64,000 nt of DNA. Origin: Calliphora vicina. Its lineage: Eukaryota; Arthropoda; Insecta; Diptera; Calliphoridae. Position 1 is the stretch's first letter, and each line of letters starts with the position of its first letter. Location of the stretch: NCBI RefSeq assembly GCF_958450345.1, contig NC_088780.1, forward strand, positions 134,864,226 to 134,928,225, given 5' to 3'. The position numbers and the translations under genes are program-made. This document shows, one piece after another, positions 53,771 to 64,000 of this stretch. The notes beneath the pieces are model-generated. The model saw nothing but the letters and a program-made list of their open reading frames with translations. It searched no databases and had not been told where the DNA came from.

Positions 53771-54005
53771 CATGTCAAGTGAACCAACTTTTGAAATCGA
53801 TGGTTTTTTTTCAAGCATGGTTTTTTTTCATCCATGTAACTTATTACCTATTGTTCTTAGCAAAATGTGTCCCAAATAGTTTAGACAGCTATTTCTTCAA
53901 TTTTACAAAACAGAAAATAAAATATTTAGACATTTTTTTCCGAAATCAAAAACTTTTTTGACTTTTTTTCAAAATGGGCCTTTTTTCACAAAAGAAAGCT
54001 TAGAT

Positions 54006-54191
54006 CATAGAGAACATAGAGCGGAAACTCGAAAAAAACTCAAACAATAAAATTACTCAAAAAAGTTACACATACGAGTGTTGTTTTTGTTTTCACGTAG
54101 TTTTTTTCTAATACATTCTCACCACTTAGGTTTTTGACAACTGAATTAGGTCTTTGACAGGAGAGTTTCCGCTCTATGTGTTTTCTCTATG
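54006..54191. mobile_element. hAT-like MITE, CATAGAGAACATAGAGCGG ends
   Basis: 186 bp. Left CATAGAGAACATAGAGCGGA, right TCCGCTCTATGTGTTTTCTC then TATG. Duplication GCTTAGAT (53998-54005) against GCTTAGAA (54192-54199), 7 of 8. The interrupted family D motif AAGAAAGCTTAGA confirms the site. Confidence 0.85.
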
Positions 54192-54319
54192 GCTTAGAAA
54201 TTTTCTTTTGAACAAAAAAAAAAAAAAATTAAAAAGTGCCCATTTTGGAAAAAAAATTTGATTTTACAAAAAAGTCAAAAATTTTATGTCTTGAGTTACA
54301 AAATATTTATTTTGATATA

Positions 54320-55152
54320 CAGTGACGGACATTACAATAGAATCTCTACCAATATTTCATTTAAAACCAGGAGCAATCATAAGGATTGGTGTGGGCCAGA
54401 AAATATAAAAAAGTGGCAAAATGTGTTGTGGACGGACGAAACGACCATAAATTTAATTGGTAGTGATGATAAGACATGGGTTAGACATCCAAAAAATGGT
54501 AAAAACCAAAAACGTTTAAACATGGTTGAGGAAATATTATTATATGGGAATGCTCTTCTTGGTATTGCGTTGGTCCAATTTATTGGATTAAAGAAAATAT
54601 GGATAAGCACTTGTATGTAAATATTTTGGAGAATGTTATAAAGCCACATGCAGAATGGAATATGCCCTTAAAATGGCTCTTCCAGCAAGATAATGACCCA
54701 AAGCACACATCAGGTCTTGCCAAAAAATGGTTTTTATATAACAAAATTCATGTTAAGGAATGGCCGTCTCAATAACCAGACTTAAATCCTGATCTACATG
54801 CGAAAGTTTGTTAAATTCAATTCCCAAAAGATTTGATGCTGTTATTAGAAATAATTGATATGCAACAAAATATTAAGAAAACAACGAATTCTTATGATGA
54901 TTTTTTATTTTTAATCATTTTAAGACTGATTGATTCTATTTGAATGTCGCATATTTTATTTAGTCTTTTAGATTTGACATCGTTTTTAACATAAGAATGA
55001 GTTTGTTTTTTATTTTATTTTTTTCTATTTATTGTTTACGTTATGAGCATTAATATATAATGAACAAATTTTGAATTTTGAAATGAAATTTTGTAGTTTT
55101 ACCGCTTTAATCGAATTCATATGTAGTGATTCTATTGTATTGTCCGTCACTG
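54320..55152 (+). mobile_element. Tc1-like transposon, third family, internally deleted
   Basis: 833 bp with ends CAGTGACGGACATTACAATA and, inverted, CAGTGACGGACAATACAATA, flanked by TA (54318-54319, 55153-55154). It lacks the N-terminal half of its gene. Confidence 0.95.
54363..54815 (+). pseudogene. Tc1-like transposase, catalytic part only
   Basis: Reads KKWQNVLWTDETTINLIGSD (first catalytic Asp in WTDE), DKTWVRHPKNGKN, then HGGGN-type decay (NMVEEILLYGNALLGIALVQ), a frameshift, DKHLYVNILENVIKPHAEWN, MPLKWLFQQDNDPKHTS (second Asp), AKKWFLYNKIHVKEWPS and Q-stop, then DLNPDLHAK. The catalytic Glu (NPIENLW) is not found. The helix-turn-helix N-terminus is absent. Bari/Tc1-like by the QQDNDPKHTS motif. 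Non-functional. Confidence 0.92.
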
Positions 55153-55499
55153 TATATCCCACTCGCATCCCACTAAGCGAACAAAAAGGTCTTGAAGGAA
55201 AATATCTAAGCTTTCTTTTGAGCAAAAAAAAAGAAGAAAGCCCATTTTGAAAAAATTCAAAAAAGTTTTTGATTTTGGGGCCAAAATGCCAAATTTTGAA
55301 CCCCCATTAAATCAGAGAGTTCTCGACCGATCTTCTTGAAAAACCTTGTTGCAAATTTCATACCGATTGGAAGACATCGATTTCAAAAGTTTGTTCACTT
55401 GACATAAAATCCCCGATGTATATTTCGATATTTTACGAACGGAATGACAGAATTTTTATACCTCCCAGCATTTTTGATGCAGGGTATAATGATTCCAAG

Positions 55500-55960
55500 A
55501 ATTTTATGTTTCAAGAAGATTTTGAATGATTCGGTTGCTCACATACAATTTTTTGGCTCTCTCAACAGAAAGTCAGCTGATAAAAAAGAACTTCGGCAAC
55601 CAAACTTTTGTTACCCCTTCTAAAATTTTTGTAGTCATAACTGTAAATCAGTCGATTGGCAGTATTTTCGGTTGCTACTACGAATCTGTTTTCTGTATGT
55701 ATGAGGAAAACAAGAATTTTGGTGAATTTTATTTAAAAAAAAAATTATTTTCTTATGACACAAACGCACTCCAATTTGTACTTAAGCTGTTTGCTTAATA
55801 ATTGTTGTTTTAAGTTCAAAAGTTATTTTGGTTTAAAATTGTAAATTAAAAAAAAATCTTCAAAATACAGCTTTTATTTAACTGAAATTAAAATGATAAC
55901 AATTCATAGAACTCTCAAGGGAATATTAAAGAAATTTTAATTTAGTTTTTTACTAGAATT
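55500..55960. other. AT-rich DNA with no recognised gene
   Basis: A 90-codon frame at 55526-55798 (+) has a mixed composition (NFGNQTFVTPSKIFVV, GSIFGCYYESVFCMYEENKN) but no motif I recognise. It has no clear upstream signals. Confidence 0.4.
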
Positions 55961-55966
55961 CATTAA

Positions 55967-56805
55967 GGCATTTATAGACGGCAATACCGAGTATTAATAT
56001 TTATCAAAACCTCAAGTATCATAATACAATTTCATAGTCTAAACAAAATTTGTATTAGATTTTCCAAAAATACGAATGATTTTTTTCATTCAAAATTTCA
56101 AAAGCAATTCAAAAACTTTTTATTTTCATATGTATCGGCTATGTCTTTATAAATACAAATAAAGCAAACAAAAATTTCAACAAAATATAAAATAAAAAAG
56201 GTAAGAGAGCTATACTGTGGCGAATCTTATATACCCTTCACCAAATTATACTTTAAATATTTTTATATATTTTTAGGTAAACAAAATTTAATTTTTTAAT
56301 TGTTTTTCAAATTTTTTTTTTTTTGAATTTGTTTTTTAATTTTTTTTAAAAAAAAGTTTTTTCCAAATTTTTTTAAAAAATTCTTTTTTTTTTAGTTTTT
56401 AAAATTTTTTTTTTGGTCAAAAATTATCTGACAGAATTATTGAAGATTTGGATCCCGAAGATATCTGGGGTCTTCAGAAAATTGATTTCAACAGACAGAC
56501 GGACATGGCTTTATTGAATCCGCTATCTATAAGGATCCAGAATATATATACTTTATAGGGTTGGAAATGAAAAATGTAGAAATTACAAACGGAATGACAA
56601 ACATATATATACCCTTCTCACGAAGGTGAAGGGTATAATCAAGTTTGCAGAAAAATATCAATCAATAAAGAAATAAAATATTTGTAATACTATCGTGTAA
56701 AAAATAAATGTTTTTTCGAAACGATTTCTTGAAATACCGAATGATTTCAATAATATTTAAAATTTGAAAAGTGTTAATACTCAGTATTGCCGTCTATAAA
56801 TACCT
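55967..56805. mobile_element. TTAA-flanked MITE, long copy split by a HINE
   Basis: TTAA at 55963-55966 and 56806-56809. Ends GGCATTTATAGACGGCAATA and, inverted, AGGTATTTATAGACGGCAAT. Interior TCGAAACGATTTCTTGAAAT as in 3627-3806. About 396 bp once the HINE is removed. Confidence 0.75.
56197..56639 (-). mobile_element. HINE subfamily 1, internally deleted
   Basis: AGGTAAGAGAGCTATACTGT with a broken hairpin (GTGGCGAATC), then the A/T tract, TTGAAGATTTGGATCCCGAA, ACAGACAGACGGACATGGCT and the inverted head ACCCTTCTCACGAAGGTGAA with GGGTATAA. 443 bp. Confidence 0.88.
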
Positions 56806-56912
56806 TTAATAGCAAGAAATGTTTAATGTTGAAAAAATTCAGTTAACAGTAAACGTATTCAAAAACCGTATTCAGTTTATTAGAAAATTGTAATTTTTTA
56901 AAAAAAACTGTT

Positions 56913-57579
56913 TTTATACCCATTCCGTTTGTAATTTCCACATTTTTTATTTGCGACCCCATAAAGTATATATATATTCTGGATCGTTATAGATAGCGGA
57001 ATCGATATAGCCGTGTCCGTCTGTCCATCTGTGTGTTGAAATCAACTTTCCGAAGCACCCAATTAACATTCATACATCAATATCTCCGGAATTCTCCCGG
57101 TCAAGCCAGGATAACGATTTTTTACATATTTTTGACATATGTATATCTGGATTACTAAGTCATTATTTTAGACAATATGAATATGTAATGATAGATATTT
57201 CAAAGACCTTTGCAATGACCTATATAAAACCATAGTAAGTTGGACCTACAATGGGTCAAAATCGAAAAAAAATATTTTTTAACCCGAATTTTTTTTTCAC
57301 CAACAAATTTTTTTTTCGGTAAATTTTTTTTTAAAAATTAAAAAAAAAATGTTTCACTTAAAAATTGCATTTCAGTTCAGAGCTGTTACACTCTAATATA
57401 CATCATTCCGCTGCAGTGTGTACGTGTACCTACAATATGGGGACAAGCCCTTCTCGGTGGGTAAGTGTGAGCCTGGGACGTTCGAACTGAAATCTTCTTC
57501 CTCTACTCATACACATCTACACGTTGGTGAAGGGTATATAAAATTCGGCACATCCGAATATAGCACTCTAACTTGTTTT
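56913..57579 (+). mobile_element. HINE subfamily 1, with a 125-bp insertion
   Basis: Head CCCATTCCGTTTGTAATTTC, ATAGATAGCGGAATCGATAT, GTCCGTCTGTCCATCTG, A/T tract, then the foreign block 57369-57493, then GGTGAAGGGTATATAAAATT with CGGCACATCCGAATATAG and CTAACTTGTTTT. Confidence 0.85.
57369..57493. mobile_element. Small GC-richer insertion with ATTTCAGTTC/GAACTGAAAT ends
   Basis: 125 bp, exact 10-bp inverted ends. About 48% GC in a very AT-rich host (TATGGGGACAAGCCCTTCTC, GGTGGGTAAGTGTGAGCCTG). No duplication identified. Unclassified MITE, or a captured fragment. Confidence 0.5.
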
Positions 57580-59060
57580 GAATAGATTTTAGCTGAAAAC
57601 CCCGGTTAACCGGTGCACCTGTGTATGGATTCGTGATACATTTTTAATTAACAATTAAACTATTCTAAAAAGATCATTAGTTTTTTATTCAGATCAGGAA
57701 GATGTATCAAAAGTCCCAGCAAAAACTCTACTTACCTAGTTAGCCAGCAAATAATATTGCAGCCAAGGCATAACTACTTATTATTTGACTGTAAAACTAC
57801 TTATTTTTGTTCGAGATTTGACAAAAATTCATGGGTATCGTTTACAAATATACTTACAATCACCCCAAGAATATGTAGCTAAAAAAACAGAAAAAAATTG
57901 TTTGGGAATCGAACTGGCATGCTGATTGTTTTCTTGTGTTTGAAAATCTAGTTACTTACTCACTGCTCCAGATATTATTTTATCAATGGTTTTAAATTAA
58001 TATAATATGACCAAAAAATTAATTGCTATGACTGGTGTTGAACCACTAATGTCTATGTTTTTCAGTCAAACACTACAAATAAGTGATGGGTAACGACCAC
58101 TCATTACAAAATAATGTATGTGGTAACTAATTGCCATTGCCGAAATTCACAAAATTTTGGCTGATGTATTTCCAAATATAAAATTGTATTAAAATGCCTC
58201 TACACAGTGTAATTTTCCACTTTCGATATAAATTTTAAAGCTACTGAAAAGATTTATCAAAATCACACTATAATCATCTAATATTTCAGTATATTTTAAT
58301 GAAAAATCTTGAATGATCCTAAAGCTTTACTTTTAATCCTGATATACTGTAGTTAATAATATTCTAAATAAAATTGTTTTTATTTCACGCACAATTAGTA
58401 TTCAATCTGTTATCGTTTTTTTATGTACTTAATACCTGAGCAAATAAGTATCTTCTTTTTAAGCAACCCTTTGATAAATAAATCGTTTGTGGTTACTTTA
58501 ATATCGCCAACAGATTATTAAAATGTTTCTAGTGATGATGATGGAATTTGTTTATTTTTTGTTTGTACTTTTTGCCAGTAATACCACAAGATTAATTACC
58601 TCACTAGAATAAAAAGTGTAACAAGGGCAAAAGTAAATGCAAATATATCTAAATAATTAAATAAAACTACGAATAAAAAATCATATATACTTAAATTACT
58701 TTGTAAGCTTTCTAGAGTTAAATGTGTCAAAAGTCAAAATAAACAAAGAAATTAAAATTCGTTTACAGAATATTTACTAGAAAGACAGCTGGCTGTAGTA
58801 ATGTTTATTTTTGTGAAGGGTTTTCTTCTATTTATTTGTGTTTTGTCAAATAAAACCTCAAATGTCAAGTAAAAACAAATAAAACATTAACTGGCTGTAT
58901 GTTGGAGAAATGTAAATTACACTATGTAGCAAAAAAATCCATGAAGATATAATACTTAAGAAACTTGAATTAACTTGAGCATCAAACAACACTTATTGAT
59001 TTCTGGACATGTGACTAAGCTCTGGTTCAAAGTTTGCAGAAACAAATAAAAATTAAATAA
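57580..59060. other. AT-rich DNA; weak tRNA-like segment at 57902-57972 (-)
   Basis: No gene recognised. Right after the HINE lies a perfect palindrome CCGGTTAACCGG (57603). On the minus strand, 57972-57902 has GGAGCAGTGAGTAAGTAACT and, 40 bases later, CCAGTTCGATTCCC, a good B box with a weak A box. It could be the head of a tRNA-derived SINE or a tRNA pseudogene; no acceptor-stem pairing is evident. Confidence 0.35.
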
Positions 59061-59440
59061 TGTTACGTTTTTACCTTTTAAAAAGTGTGGTTTATTTGCT
59101 TTAAATAAACCGTATACTTTTGATTGAAAATAAAAGCAGTTTAGTAATTTAAATACACTTTTATAAATTCGCAGAAATATACACACTTTATAATGTACGA
59201 TGCTTCAAACTAGACTCATTGACTAATGCAATCGCAGTCACTATTTATACACACTGCCATCTTCATCTGAGTAGCCTAGATTGTTCTTAGCGCTCAAAAC
59301 TCATATATTCGAATTCTAGAGCTTTCGATGTTAATGTTAGCAGCTTAAACATTTAGTGTTGTAATACTTACAAACAATGCTATTAAATGTATGCTATCAA
59401 CATTGTTGATAAGTAGCAGCTTCTACTGATGGACATGTTT
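59061..59440 (-). mobile_element. LTR, truncated (same family as 24875-25491)
   Basis: Begins TGTTACGTTTTTACCTTTTA; on the minus strand it has TATAAATAGTGACTGCGATT and GCATTAGTCAATGAGTC, ATTATAAAGTGTGTATATTT, TTTATTTTCAATCAAAAGTA and GGTTTATTTAAAGCAAATAA. The far (5') end is lost in 59400-59460. Confidence 0.7.
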
Positions 59441-59803
59441 ATAACATAGACCGAAAATAACGGGTTCACTTTCATTTCAATGGTAAATTCTCATTCGCAG
59501 CCATTTAAAAATAATTTTTTTGTGATATATCACTGAGAAAGTGATTTATTCGAAAACCTTTTAGGTTTGGGGTTGAGAGAAACAGAAAAGAATCAAACAC
59601 AAATAATCTGGATGAGTGATTTATAATTTATTGTTTTCGTAAAGGTCAGCTTGTGACTTTTATTTGCGAACATGAATAATAAATCGCAAAAATGCATTTG
59701 ATGCAAATCAACGCTTAAATATATAAAATTTATCAAAAGATTTATAACAATTTAAAAAAAAAAATTCTCTTTTCTGTTACTCAGACTTCATATTATATCC
59801 ATA

Positions 59804-60281
59804 CACAGAAAAAACTATTTCTTAAATCGTTTCAATTCAAATACATATTTGTCACATATTGATCTGGTTTCAATTATTTCATAATTAAATCAAGTATTCA
59901 TTTGCTCAAAATCAAAATTTTTTGATATTTTCTATTGAATTTTGAGTTTTGAATTTGATTATTTTGACAATTGAATATACAATTTTCGTTATTGGTTCAA
60001 TTTCAAATACAAAAATTATTGAATAGATAATTTTCGTAATTGAAAACACATTTTTGTTATTTTTTGTTTTTTCAATTAAGAAAATTATCTATTCAATAAT
60101 TTTTGTATTTGAAATTCAACCAATAACGAAAATTGTATATTCAAATATCAAAATTATCAAATTCAAAACTCAAAATTCAATAGAAAATATCAGAAAATTT
60201 AATTTTTAAGCACATGAATACTTGATTCAATTAAGAAATAATTGAAACCAGTTCAATATGTGATAAATGTTTGAATTGAAA
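59804..60281. mobile_element. Foldback MITE, CACAGAAAAAA family, right end lost
   Basis: TA (59802-59803) then CACAGAAAAAACTATTTC; arms pair around 60065. The right arm ends at TTTGAATTGAAA without the terminal repeat. Confidence 0.85.
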
Positions 60282-60650
60282 TATAGTTGTAATTTGTTAA
60301 AAATTACTAATAATATTATTATTATTGTATGTAAATAAGAGAGAAAGTAAGTGTTATAAGAACAAGAACAAATGAATTGTTTATCTCATACCAAACCATT
60401 AAAAACAACAAAAATTAATAAAGGTCATACCAAACCATTTAAATAAAAATCATTTTATAACTGCTATTTTCAGTGATTTATTTTTATCGCAAAAATATAA
60501 ATCACAATTTGGGTTTTTTGGTATATGGACGAGTTATTTTCGATCTCTGGTTTATAAACATGATGAATGTTGCAGGCAGTCGTTTAAGACCGTTATATTC
60601 AAATCGCTATTGCAAATTCGTAACAATAATATTAACAAGTAAGAGTGTAT
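60282..60650. other. AT-rich DNA; short HINE terminus at 60634-60648
   Basis: AACAAGTAAGAGTGT just before the palindrome is a HINE 3' end in minus orientation. Otherwise no feature. Confidence 0.45.
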
Positions 60651-60855
60651 TCGAAAAAAACCGGGTTTTCGGTTAACCGGTTTATAAACACTAAACTTGA
60701 ATCTTTCTACCAACTTTTGTGAGGATCGGTCCATAATTGACCCCATATTGATAGTGGGTAGTCAATTATGGACCGATCCTCACAAAAGTTGGTAGAAAGA
60801 TTCAAGTTTAGTGTTTATAAACCGGTTAACCGAAAACCCGGTTTTTCTTCGAAAT
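60651..60855. repeat. Near-perfect palindrome of about 205 bp
   Basis: Arms of about 90 bp: TTCGAAAAAAACCGGG-type start, GGTTTTCGGTTAACCGG, TTTATAAACACTAAACTTGA, ATCTTTCTACCAACTTTTGT and GAGGATCGGTCCATAATTGA, then about 20 bases, then the exact inverse. The same peptide-like frame therefore appears on both strands. Arms combine CCGGTTAACC-type repeat and HINE subfamily 3 sequence. Confidence 0.93.
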
Positions 60856-60924
60856 CTCGGTTTTTTACGAACCGGTTAATTTTAAATGTAGATTTTCGGT
60901 TAAAATTTGGGAATAAAATTAATA

Positions 60925-62058
60925 AATCTCATTTTTTTTGTGCATTTTTAATATTCAGTGTATACACATTATTGGTATGATTTGAAACCTAAACTGCTGA
61001 TTTACAATACAAACCTCTTTAGATCAATATTTGATCTGATTAAAATTAAATTTCGCATAATTCTATAAGTTTAGCCTTACTAATAATTCATTAAAAACTT
61101 AGTCATGATTTTACCAAACATTAAATTGAATTCGATGTACATATCTTCTTTCAATAAATTTGACTTCATTAGTGTGTTTTGTTCTTAAAATTTTAATTTA
61201 TTAATCATTTCGTTAGCTCAATGTTTAGTTGGGGATGAAAAAACTGGAGGATTGGAAACTTATAAACTCTCTGAGCCAAAACTATCGATATTTTGTTACT
61301 CAGAATAATTTAATATGGATATGCAAAGAAAAGAAAATAATCACAGCTAGGAAGAAGTGCGTTTGTTTGCATCTTATATGCCCTTTTTTGGGTCTTGTAA
61401 CATTTTCTGTTTCATATCAAAAAGTCGAGGTGATAATAAATTTCAAAATTATTAAATATTTAATTAAAATATTGTTTTACATTTTTTGGTTGATATTTAA
61501 TGAATAAACCAATAATTAAAACAAGTATTAAATATTTAGTAACATATTTATACTCAATTCCATTTGAATGAAATAATAATTTTGAAATTTTTACAAAATA
61601 AAATGGACGTGCCAAATCCCATTTTTTGAATTTTACAGGAGAGACAAAAAACGTTCTATCGTTTTTTGCTTTCAATATTCTTTAGATCTGTAAACGCAGT
61701 TCTCTCCTATGAGCTGTTGGCTTTAAGTATCAATTGAACAAATAAAATAATTCAAATGACTTTAGAAACTGAAGCCATTTTTAGGGACTTAGTTAGCTCT
61801 TTTGATTTTTATGATTTTGTGTTTTTTGGCTTTTTTTTTTAATTATAGTGAATTGTGTAACCACACTATAGTGATTTCATCGAAAAATGTTAATCTTCAA
61901 AGTATTATAGCAAATAGTATTGAAAAAGTAGATTTAAATAGCACATTCAATGTTTTTTGCTGGACTTAGCACGTTTTCTTATTATTATTTTTTTTTGTGG
62001 ACTTAGCACTTTTGCGTATCACTGAAAAATCATCAGTTAGAAACAAAATAACGAAATT
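60925..62058. other. AT-rich DNA with no recognised gene
   Basis: Frames of 92 (61229-61507, +) and 71 codons (61460-61675, -) have no motif I recognise. GGACTTAGCAC occurs twice near 61962 and 62000. Confidence 0.45.
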
Positions 62059-62810
62059 TTTATACCCTACACCGCCATAGTGGGGAGGGTATTATGCGTT
62101 TGTGCAGATGTTTGTAACGCCCAAAAATATTAGTCTAACACCCACCTTAAAGTATACCGATCGACTTAGAATCAATTTCTGAGTCGATTAAGCGATGTCC
62201 GTCCGTCCGTCCGTCTGGTTGGCTGGCTGGCTGGCTGTCCATGTAAACCTTGTGCGCAGAGTACAGGTCGCAATTTTGAAGATATTTCGATGAAATTTGA
62301 TACATATTATTTTTTCGGCCCAAGGACCAAGCCTATTGAAACTGGCTGAAATCGGTCCATTATTTCACCTAGCCCCCATACAAATGTCCTCCCGAAATTG
62401 GACTTTATCGGTCATAAATGTTTAATTTATATATGTATCTCCACAAATTCCGCTCCAAATAAGTTTTATATACACAAAATTCATGTCAGCAAATTTTGTT
62501 ACGATCGGTCCATAATTAGTCATAGCTTCCATATAGACCCGCTTCCGAAAATCACTTTAACGTGCATAAATCGCTTAAAAATGTTGGTAAACACACAAAA
62601 TTCAACATAGTTAACTTCAATATACACATAAATCACACGACCTAATTTCATGGTGATCGGTCCATAATTGGTCATAGCCCCCATATAAGACCCACTTCCG
62701 AAAATCACTCAAAAATATAAATTATTGAAATTTTAAAAGAAATTTTTTTTTTGCTCTTTTACTTAGTGTAGTAAAAGGGCTTGACCGACCATACTTTCTT
62801 ACTTGTTTTT
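62059..62810 (+). mobile_element. HINE subfamily 2, complete reference copy
   Basis: TTATACCCTACACCGCCATA, GTGGGGAGGGTATTATGCG, GATGTCCGTCCGTCCGTCCG, GGCTGGCTGGCTGGCTGTCC, ACCTAGCCCCCATACAAATG, two GATCGGTCCATAATT(A/G)GTCA units about 150 bp apart, and the end TGACCGACCATACTTTCTTA with CTTGTTTTT. 752 bp. Best copy of subfamily 2 here. Confidence 0.93.
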
Positions 62811-62968
62811 ATTGCAAAATATGTATCTTATGTTTTACTATCTTTCAGCATCAAAATCTTAATTTCAATCAAAAGTGGACTTGTTACGTTTGCGTACTAA
62901 GCTAACGATATTTATAGTTATTTAATATTAACCATACGTGACTACTAAAAAGTACAACTTTTAAAGCT

Positions 62969-63446
62969 GTATATGAGGAGCCGCTGAAAAAAACGTACTT
63001 TTTCGCATCTTATCAAAAATTGGTTTTTTGGTCTCCAATTTTTTCTAAAAAAATTCGTACAACGCTAGTATAAAACGAAAAAAAAATAATTTAATTTCAA
63101 TGTGTAATTTGTTTATATATTAGATCAGGATTAAAAACATTAATTTAAAATATTATGGTTAAAAAAAACGCATAAAAAACATACTTTTTAATTTAGTTTT
63201 TAACAAAACGTACTTTTTTTCTTTACTTTGTAACAAAAGGTTCTTTTTTCGATATTAAAATGGTTTTATATCAAACATCCTTAACATTTAATGTGGTCAC
63301 TCATGGTAGTTAGATGTATCTATTGATAAGTAAGAAACTTGTTACTTCCAGGTTCATGCAGTTTTTTAAGGGGGCGAAATAAATAAAACTCCCAAAAATT
63401 TAAAATGTGAGAAAAAGTACCTTTTGTTCTGCGGCTCCTCATATAC
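62969..63446. mobile_element. MITE, GTATATGAGGAGCCGC ends
   Basis: 478 bp with ends GTATATGAGGAGCCGCTGAA and, inverted, GTATATGAGGAGCCGCAGAA, followed by a shared (A)CGTACTTTTTC / (G)GTACTTTTTC. Internal (A)CGTACTTTTT motifs repeat at about 62993, 63180 and 63207. Target duplication uncertain. Confidence 0.75.
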
Positions 63447-63506
63447 TTTATTGGACATTTTATATTTTCTACACATATATGACGGTTACCGGTTTTTTCG
63501 ATGTCG

Positions 63507-64000
63507 CACAGTGGTTTAGAAACTTTTTTTGGAAATAATTCGGTATCTCGGGAACTATTGGATATATTATTACAAAATTTCACATGGTTAGAGCTGAAGT
63601 GTTTTTGAGTTGAATTACATTTGTTCAGCTTCCTAGGGGTAATACGGGCCAGTTTGTGCCCCCTCAAAGTTGGTCACCTCGGGTCTCAAAATTTTTAAAA
63701 ACATCCCCAAAAATTCATTTATGATCCGAATGAGCTGAAATTTAAAATATAAATAGTCCTTGAGAAGATCTACAAAAAATACGCTTACATGTGTAGAGAT
63801 ATTTAGTTGAAGAGATATTTAGGTTTATTTATTTTTTTTTTTTTAATTTTGCTCGATTTGTTTTTTGTTTTTTAGATATGGCGGCCCTACGGAGGGTCGA
63901 ATTTTTTTTCAAAATATCAGCTATATTGGCAATAAAATTCTAAATAAAATAAAAAAAACTTGGTAACAGTTATCTCGTCCGTGTAAAAAGTTACACGCAT
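63507..64000 (+). mobile_element. Transib-like end, element continues beyond the window
   Basis: CACAGTGGTTTAGAAACTTT preceded by GATGTCG; then TAATTCGGTATCTCGGGAAC and, near the edge, ATGGCGGCCCTACGGAGGGT and TAAAAAGTTACACGCAT. The interior matches 34900-35400 inverted. The CACAGTG heptamer after CG is as in 44510. No coding sequence is seen in the part present; a 115-codon minus-strand frame at 63320-63667 crosses the boundary and is unlikely to be real. Confidence 0.55.

Larger units (their letters stand above)
53771..55490. repeat. Repeat family D with two nested insertions
   Basis: CATCCATGTAACTTATTACC, CAAAATGTGTCCCAAATAGT and GAAATCAAAAACTTTTTTGA, then a MITE (54006-54191) and a Tc1-like element (54320-55152). 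The repeat resumes with CCCACTCGCATCCCACTAAG, GAAGACATCGATTTCAAAAG and CTTGACATAAAATCCCC, ending near GATGCAGGGTATAAT. Confidence 0.65.

Noticed and set aside
54377..54649. 90-codon minus-strand frame
   Set aside because: Antisense shadow of the Tc1-like transposase remnant.
60552..60980. Identical peptide segments encoded on both strands
   Set aside because: Explained fully by the palindrome at 60651-60855.
63320..63667. 115-codon minus-strand frame
   Set aside because: It spans the end of a MITE and the start of a Transib-like element and has no recognisable motif.

Overview
This window looks like repeat-choked, AT-rich nuclear DNA of a higher fly. I infer a calyptrate (blow fly or house fly relative). 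The reason is the dominant repeat: a HINE of the INE-1/DINE-1 type, with a TTATACCC-like head, runs of GTCCGTCTG, and a 3' hairpin ATTCGGCACAGCCGAAT followed by CTCTTACTTGTTTT. It has the layout of Drosophila INE-1 but a diverged sequence. I recognise no host gene with a long open frame. The longest open frame, 226 codons, is a dead Tc1-like transposase. The window is therefore probably intergenic, deep intronic or pericentromeric.

Layout. 1-1790 is a Helitron-like element carrying a 118-bp tandem array with a three-unit higher-order period. 1790-7680 is a nest: a hAT remnant (2005-2832), a TTAA MITE, HINEs, and a Tc1-like element (6004-7567) inserted in a HINE. 7918-10278 is a 2.1-kb HINE with a two-unit internal array, interrupted by a TTA-flanked MITE. 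11.4-14.2 kb holds LTR sequence, a mariner remnant broken by a MITE, and a small hAT. 14.6-18.7 kb holds foldback MITEs and a HINE inserted in a HINE, with a Tc1 fragment inside the inner copy. 19.5-25.5 kb holds a MITE, the second Tc1-like copy, a 2.3-kb element with perfect 61-bp ends, and a solo LTR. 27-31.3 kb has HINEs and tandem arrays. 32.1-34.6 kb is a hAT element with a large inverted repeat inside it. 36.5-40.6 kb and 47.4-48.5 kb hold a Helitron-like family, a hAT and a Transib-like element. 41.7-42.4 and 49.7-50.4 kb are two copies of an unclassified MITE. 43.1-45.9 kb has two HINEs and a Transib-like foldback with a CGCTG target duplication. 52.5-57.6 kb is another HINE, MITE and Tc1 nest. 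59-64 kb has an LTR, foldbacks, a HINE and the start of an element that leaves the window.

These sequences do not act as a pathway. What can be read is insertion history: which element sits inside which, and which target duplications survive. The most useful second looks are the perfect-ended 22.5-24.8 kb element with an unrecognised 124-codon frame, the Transib-like ends with an RSS-like CACAGTG heptamer, the two independent higher-order arrays inside Helitron-type elements, and two short candidate coding exons (29319-29490 and 51291-51396, both minus strand). I did not find a convincing new biological system.
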